This document shows positions 62,931 through 64,000 of a stretch of 64,000 bases of DNA, piece after piece. The translations under genes and the position numbers were made by a program. The DNA is from Catonia carolina. Lineage: Eukaryota; Arthropoda; Insecta; Hemiptera; Achilidae. How positions within the stretch are numbered: position 1 is the first letter of the stretch; each line of letters opens with the position of its first letter. The notes under the pieces were generated by a model that had not been told where the DNA came from, made no database searches, and was given only the letters and a program-made list of their open reading frames with translations. The stretch is taken from NCBI GenBank assembly GCA_035578175.1, contig JAQMRL010000004.1:41559401-41623400 (forward strand), read 5' to 3'.

Positions 62931-63640
62931 TATTACAAACATTCTGTAATGAAAGCAGTTGTTTAGTTTCATTAAAGATATTAAATTGTCACCAGTACAA
63001 TAATACACTGAACAATATTAATTCATTTACTAAATTACTTCATTTACTTTGGATGCATTTACTACTTAATAGTATTCTGATCATTTAAAACGCAGATTAT
63101 CCATTACAGAATAATATTTAAAACATAAACATAACAAAATTTATTCAGGGACGATACTTTTTCACAATTATAGTGAATGAACAAACAAAGGCGTATTTGG
63201 CACACGTAATGTTTTCTTAAATAACAATTGATCATCAGTAAATAAAACATTATGATTAATTCAAATGTATTCTATTATTGACAGATGTTAAAAAGAGAGA
63301 GTTCAACTTATTTTTTTGTGTCGCAAATTAGTGAACAACTGTGCCAGAAATGCAGCTTTTCTTTTCAGTAGATCATGAATAAACATTATTTCAAAAATGT
63401 AAAGTGGAGGTTTAAAAGCAGCCAATAGTTTTAGAGGTAATTAGATGTATTTTGGCTAATTTACGTGAAACTGGTGTAAAATTTCCAGAAATTTAGTTAT
63501 AACTCAGGAATTGACGAACACTGCGTCGTTCGTAAACATATGACTGGAAATTGTGCACCTTCCTTTTATTGCAGTTGATAGCACGTTTGGTTTGTGCTTT
63601 ATGCGTGTATTTCAAAAGTAAATTTTTTAGTGGTGTCGTG
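62931..63640. other. AT-rich sequence without features
   Basis: No domain or repeat ends noticed. Confidence 0.4.
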
Positions 63641-63649
63641 AAAGTGAGT

Positions 63650-64000
63650 GACACACATTACAAGGAAGGCTAGCGAGTATTTGTTGTCCCGCATTCAGAG
63701 GCATGAGTCACTGGAGATGAGACCCGGACATTTAAGTCTGACACAAAGACTCATAAACAAAGTCAGCAGAGTGAGGAAAAAGGTGGGGAGCGGTCAACGA
63801 AAGCGAGGACGTCCAAGTCACGAATGAAGACAATGTTGAGCATTTTTTTCGATATCCACGGCATCATTCATCATGAATATATGTTCATGAGTATATGTTC
63901 CTGCCAGCCAGACAGTAACTGGACCATGTTGGCGTCCTGGCGTGGCTGCGAGCATTTTACTAGTACGGCCTGAACTTACCAAGGACGGCTGGATCTTGCA
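63650..64000 (+). pseudogene. mariner-like transposase fragment, cut by the window edge
   Basis: Frames near the end give MLSIFFDIHGIIHHEYM (63833 onward), matching the mariner LIVFFDI.GVVH.EF block, and a final PELTKDGWILQ/H-like stretch just before the second catalytic Asp would be expected. Degenerate, with a local duplication GTTCATGAGTATATGTTC near 63880. The GC-richer part upstream (63650-63830) was not assigned. Confidence 0.55.

Overview
This is an AT-rich piece of eukaryotic, almost certainly arthropod (probably insect) nuclear DNA. The evidence is a host gene split into short exons with GT/AG introns, tRNA-derived SINEs, BEL/Pao, RTE- and Jockey-like retroelements, and a broad set of cut-and-paste DNA transposons. 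I saw nothing bacterial, phage, plasmid or CRISPR-like, and I cannot name the species or order.

Layout. Positions 1-4.5 kb hold the 3' part of a BEL/Pao LTR retrotransposon on the + strand: an open pol frame from the left edge to 2938, a tandem-repeat 3' region and a putative 3' LTR. Positions 34802 down to 5804 (- strand) hold the main host gene, a homologue of MMS22L, the partner of TONSL/Tonsoku in repair of stalled replication forks. I could place 18 consecutive coding exons. They sum to 3069 nt (1023 codons) with every splice phase consistent and no stop; the C-terminal exons are missing and probably lie left of the window. Two E2F-type sites sit 205-440 bp upstream of its ATG. Positions 35-57 kb are intergenic and consist mostly of transposon debris. 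Positions 57195-56990 (- strand) hold the last coding exon of a second host gene, ending in a C-terminal membrane anchor that I do not recognise. Positions 57-64 kb are again repeats, with a degenerate mariner fragment at the right edge.

Mobile DNA is the dominant content. Clear cases, with ends and target duplications read from the sequence, are: an RTE-like LINE with an 18-bp duplication (12850-13738), a Merlin element with an 8-bp duplication (15204-16430), a PIF/Harbinger derivative with TAA duplications (47720-48483), mariners at 39827-40699 and 53002-54263 with TA duplications, Tigger/pogo-type deletion derivatives (8584-9218, 57614-58190), a piggyBac-like TTAA element (19960-20783), a Jockey-like LINE nested in another repeat (38102-39474), an unclassified ~380-bp SINE-like family with a 12-bp duplication, and two foldback structures (30031-31211, 36171-36458).

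The MMS22L exons are clean although its introns carry about a dozen element families. One acceptor sits directly against a ~100-bp ATT repeat, and one intron starts about 60 bp from a 1.2-kb foldback. I found no convincing new multi-gene system. The most interesting material is unclassified repeat families, nested insertions, and possible effects of repeats on splicing of a DNA-repair gene.
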